Of a stretch of DNA of 64,000 bases, positions 60,201 to 64,000 are shown in pieces. Made by a program: the position numbers and the translations under genes. Source of the DNA: Anas platyrhynchos (lineage: Eukaryota > Chordata > Aves > Anseriformes > Anatidae). Position 1 is the stretch's first letter. Each line of letters begins with the position of its first letter. The stretch lies in contig NC_092588.1 of assembly GCF_047663525.1 (NCBI RefSeq), positions 89,711,501 through 89,775,500 of the forward strand, in the 5' to 3' direction. The notes beneath the pieces are model-generated. The model did not search any database. It saw only the letters and a program-made list of their open reading frames with translations, and was not told the DNA's origin.

Positions 60201-63200
60201 CAGATATTCTCAGCCCAGCTCCCCCGTCTCAGCACTCTCTGATTTAAACATACGAGGAGCTGGCCTTAAACTAGACCTGATCTGAAGCATATCAGTGTCA
60301 ACAACTTCCCCAACAGCATGCAAGGAAAAAGATACAGAAGGAATAAAAATAGTGAGAAAACAAACAGCAACAGAAGTCAGAAATAAAGCTGCCTTTGTTC
60401 TGCTCTTAAACCTATACAGTGAAACAAAATATTTGCATAGAAAGATCCTGCTCGTGAGGCCTTAAAACCTTTTCCTCCTTCTGTTCCCATACCATTACAG
60501 TGCTTTTCACCCATGTCAGCTGCTCCCAGAAGTTCATTAAACATTTCCCCAATAAGTGAGACTGAGAGCCCCCCCCATGGTCACAGGACACCAACCAAGG
60601 AGCCTGACAGGGTCACAGAGGAGCAGATAGCCTCAGCCAGGAGACATTGCTAAGAGGGATTCAAGCATCTCCGGTTGGGGCAAAGTCTGAACAAAGAGAT
60701 CGGACAGAAGAAGAGGCTCTCAAAGAGCCCTGCCTGAGGCTCTGGGGGATTTCTGCCAGCAGGGTATTTTGATGATAAGGGTTGCAGAGCTTCTCAGTCT
60801 GCCAGGCATGAGCCTGCAAGATGGTAAAGCATCCCATTGGCCCTATGATAATGCCTGTACTATCTAGTTAAACAATAAGCCTTAGGTTGTTTTCCTAACC
60901 CAGGCAGCGGCTGGCAAAGCTAAAATAAGCTACTGTTGTCTCACACTGCAGTACAACAGCCTCACATGCATTTTCCTTCTCCCTACCATATCTTCCCTCT
61001 TCCACTCAGCTGCACAGAGCATACTGATGCCATCACTGCAGGAGCAAGGCACTCCCAAACCAAGCAGGGAACAACTTAAGAAGCTCAAACTTCAGCCGCT
61101 TTGATCGGGAGAGTGGCTCCACCAGAGCCAAAATAAATGTTTGCTGATAATCTCGTGCCCTCTGTTTGCTTGTGTGGCTCCCATTTTATTAGCTTTCTTA
61201 TGGCAAGTTTTACAGCTGAGGTCAGAGTGATAAAATGCACAGATTGTTCTTCACCATGCTAATTTGGTTCTTCAGAGTTAGATACAGCCATACCTTGACA
61301 AATGAGATACTTTGATCTAGGGTGCTCTCTTGTCCCTTGCAAAGCTTCACCTCCTTTAGCCACTTAACAAAGAGAAAACCAACAGGCTGTTCCAGGGCAG
61401 GAGGAGAGCAAGTCATAATCATTTCCTACTGAATGCTCGAGATGTCTTTTACTGAAATACACAAATCCTAAAGTATGATCAAATCAATCAAATGATGGTG
61501 CTTTACCTCCCTGCAAGGAGCGCTCTCTGCCTGTTGCCCCAGAGAACCCCTTGGGTAACTGCAGAACCACATCAGATCACAAGATGTGAATCACCACCCC
61601 ATCATCTCTGAAATGTCAGGGTCTGTGCAATAGCTTTTAATTCAGCCCAGAACACAATGCTACAGCTTTCATCTGTTCTCCCTACTTGATTTATTCAAGT
61701 TATGCTCCCGCTAACCCATTTGGTTTTCCCATTCTGAAAGCCAAGAGAAAAATCAAAGAAGGAAAAAAGGGTTTTGTTTTTCCCTTATGTTTTCAAATTC
61801 ACACTACTCAGGTTGGGAACTAAACCAGACTGCATCAGTCAGCTGGAGACATCCTTGTTGTCTCTAGATAAAAATCAAAGTTGAACCAATTTACCTATTA
61901 ACAGTGGCATAGCAAAAGCTGAAGAAGCCATCAGAAGCTTTCTGGTCCCAAGATGGAGTTCCTGTTGCTTTTCAACATGCTTAGAAATTACTACTCAGCC
62001 TTTACCGGATTTTATGAATGGAAAGCAGTTTTGCCCCAGAGCTAGTATTTATTATTCATAGCTTGGTTTGTTCTCCCTGTATGTTAGGGAACATACTGAT
62101 CTGTAGATCCAGATCAGGAATGTACAATATTTTCCATCTCTATTTCTTTCATCAACATCTCTAAAGGTAAACACACAACAGAAGACATGTTTATAAACAC
62201 ATTGTTACCTTCTGGATGATGCGTTCAAACAAACGAGCAGGCCTGAAGCCACTGCTAAGATGAGTTTTGCTTCTGCAGTTGCAGAACGTGGCAAGGAAAC
62301 AACATTGCAGAGTTTTTATCCTCCACACCACTGCTGCTTGCTCACACAAGTCTCTCATAATCTTGTCTGAATAGCAAACCGCTCCGACACTGGCATTTGC
62401 TGGCCAGCAAGAAAGAGCAAAATGGATGCAAATCCCCAAAACAACCACAATAAGAAGCTTTAATTCAAGTAGACTCTGAAGTACCTCAAACTTTAAATCA
62501 CACCTGAGTACCCTGTGGCACACACACACACAAAGGCATAACACATCACGTCCAGTCCTCCAGTCCATCTGTGAGGCAGTTCACGGAAATTTTTCTGCAT
62601 TGTCTTGACTGCAGTCAGTCTCTTCGGGCAGACCTTCACACAACTGGGATCTCCATCAGGATTATGAAGCACATTCTCTGCAGATTTTTTGTGTTGTTTC
62701 TCTCTGGTTCTTTTGTTTGTTTGTTTTTTAACCTCCTACTTAAAATAAAACCCCAAACACTGATGAGACAGAGCTAACAGAAGAATATTAAGGTGTGAAA
62801 CATCTTCTGCTCAACCTAAAATGAAGCAGCCAGACCAAGCAAAGCAGTTTGTCTGGAAAGCAGTTTGCTGTCTAGAAGATGAAATAAGTGGAGAGGCCTC
62901 CTAGACACAGACTGGTGGTCACACAGCAGAAAGGGCTGGTAGGAAGACTCAATCTAATTTGAAGGAAGCCCAACACTTCAGTTGCACTCTGCTGCTGTGA
63001 GCCCTTCAGCAGCAGAACTGGCTGAAGGAGCTCCTGGTCTTGTCAACACACAGGAGTTGTGCTGTGGTTTTATTTGCTTATTTCAGGCTCAGTTAGTTCC
63101 CTGGCCTGCTTCCTACCACAAATCCTTCCTCGCAGCTGAAGGGTCAAAGTCCCAGAGGCTGCATTCCTTGTGATTAAAGCACTGCTGAGGTTTCCGTATC

Positions 63201-64000
63201 GCCCCGCTGCTGGCTGAAGTACCATTCAGGAGGCTCTATCACACTACCAGACTTTTCTGACAAAGTAATTTCAAGAAGTTTCTGCCGCTCCAGGTTGCTC
63301 ATTCCTGCTTCCTACATTGTGACTGCACCACAGAAAACACCGTAGGATGGACAAAAGCGAGGAGGAAGGGAGGGAACACTGCCAAAGTGGTACAACAGAG
63401 CGAAAAAATCAGACAGATGCTCTGCTACATTGCATAAGTGAGAGTCTCTGCAAAGATAAACTGTCTCTTTCGAGAGGGAAGATAGGTTAGGACCCATAAG
63501 GTCCTAACCATCTCTAGGTGCTCTTGAGAGCATGCTGAAGCAGCTGGTGTACCCCAGAAAATCCACCCTGGGCCTGAGCATCTGCCTTGGCTGCTCACAG
63601 ACACAGCACCCATGGCAGAGCAAAGCTCCCAGACAGAGGTTTCCTCCAGAGCTGGGGCCACGTCCTGCTGGCTTCCCAGGGATGGCCTTTTCCTCACTGC
63701 CCCAAGCCCCAGCTCCTCAGTGGGAGACACAGCAGAGCTGACGCCCCATTGAGGAAGGGCCACACTGCCCTAACACCATCCTGGCTCAGGATGCATTCGT
63801 AGCAGCACTGAGCACAGCCCCTGGATTCATTGGTGTTAATAGGGAAGTTAGGACCCTAAAGGACAAGGCAGTGGGTAACCTCTTCACACCAGTAAACCCT
63901 TGCACCTTTTCCTCAGCTGTGAGCCCAACGTGTCCCTACAGCTTGTTGGGAAGAGCTTGTTAGAAAACAATGCTGTGCTGAAAAACTCTTCCGAGGATCA
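57201..64000. other. Downstream flank of LY86, no gene recognised
   Basis: Begins with a poly-A stretch and an ATTTA cluster, then ordinary noncoding DNA with short C-runs (near 59947 and 60567), a CA repeat and a TTTG repeat. Frames up to 150 codons have no recognisable domain. In mammals the next gene on this side is RREB1, but no exon of it was recognised here. Confidence 0.65.
62519..62532. repeat. Short (CA)n repeat
   Basis: Seven CA units. A TTTG-type repeat lies close by at about 62711-62729. Confidence 0.85.

Noticed and set aside
1-64000. CRISPR arrays, operons, prophage or other prokaryotic systems
   Set aside because: There are no regularly spaced repeats, no dense coding and no ribosome-binding-site pattern. 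The only clear gene is a spliced vertebrate one.

Overview
This window is vertebrate, almost certainly avian, nuclear DNA. It has one spliced protein-coding gene with large introns and vertebrate splice sites. Truncated CR1 retroposons ending in the typical TTCTATGAT-like 3' end are scattered through it, and I see no Alu- or L1-like repeats. I recognise no bacterial, phage, plasmid or viral genes, no CRISPR array and no tRNA or rRNA gene. Because other CR1-rich sauropsids exist, bird is an inference, and I cannot name the species.

The gene is LY86 (MD-1), on the + strand and complete in five coding exons: 31536-31656, 45934-46020, 47128-47256, 53868-53920 and 56439-56534. The exons join in frame with GT-AG introns into a 161-residue secreted protein. 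It has a signal peptide and an ML (MD-2-related lipid-recognition) domain with six cysteines. MD-1 is the lipid-binding partner of the Toll-like receptor homologue RP105/CD180 on B cells and myeloid cells, where the complex modulates LPS/TLR4 responses.

Layout: 1-31.3 kb is upstream noncoding DNA. It contains three CR1 fragments (about 13.4, 14.3-14.8 and 16.4 kb), microsatellites, a CpG-enriched block (18.05-19.26 kb) and possible regulatory stretches near 5.9-6.1 kb and 28.5-29.0 kb. From 31.3 to about 57.2 kb lies LY86. Intron 1 (14.3 kb) holds a sense CR1, a 37-nt poly-T and a C-rich tract that can form a G-quadruplex on the minus strand. Introns 3 and 4 each hold one antisense CR1. From 57.2 to 64 kb is downstream noncoding DNA with no recognisable gene.

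I found no undescribed system. The points most worth checking are the absence of N-glycosylation sequons in this MD-1, the tandem 5' splice site at exon 3, the CpG-enriched upstream block and the intronic G-quadruplex motif. Open reading frames outside LY86 (up to 229 codons) look like chance, since none has a recognisable domain.
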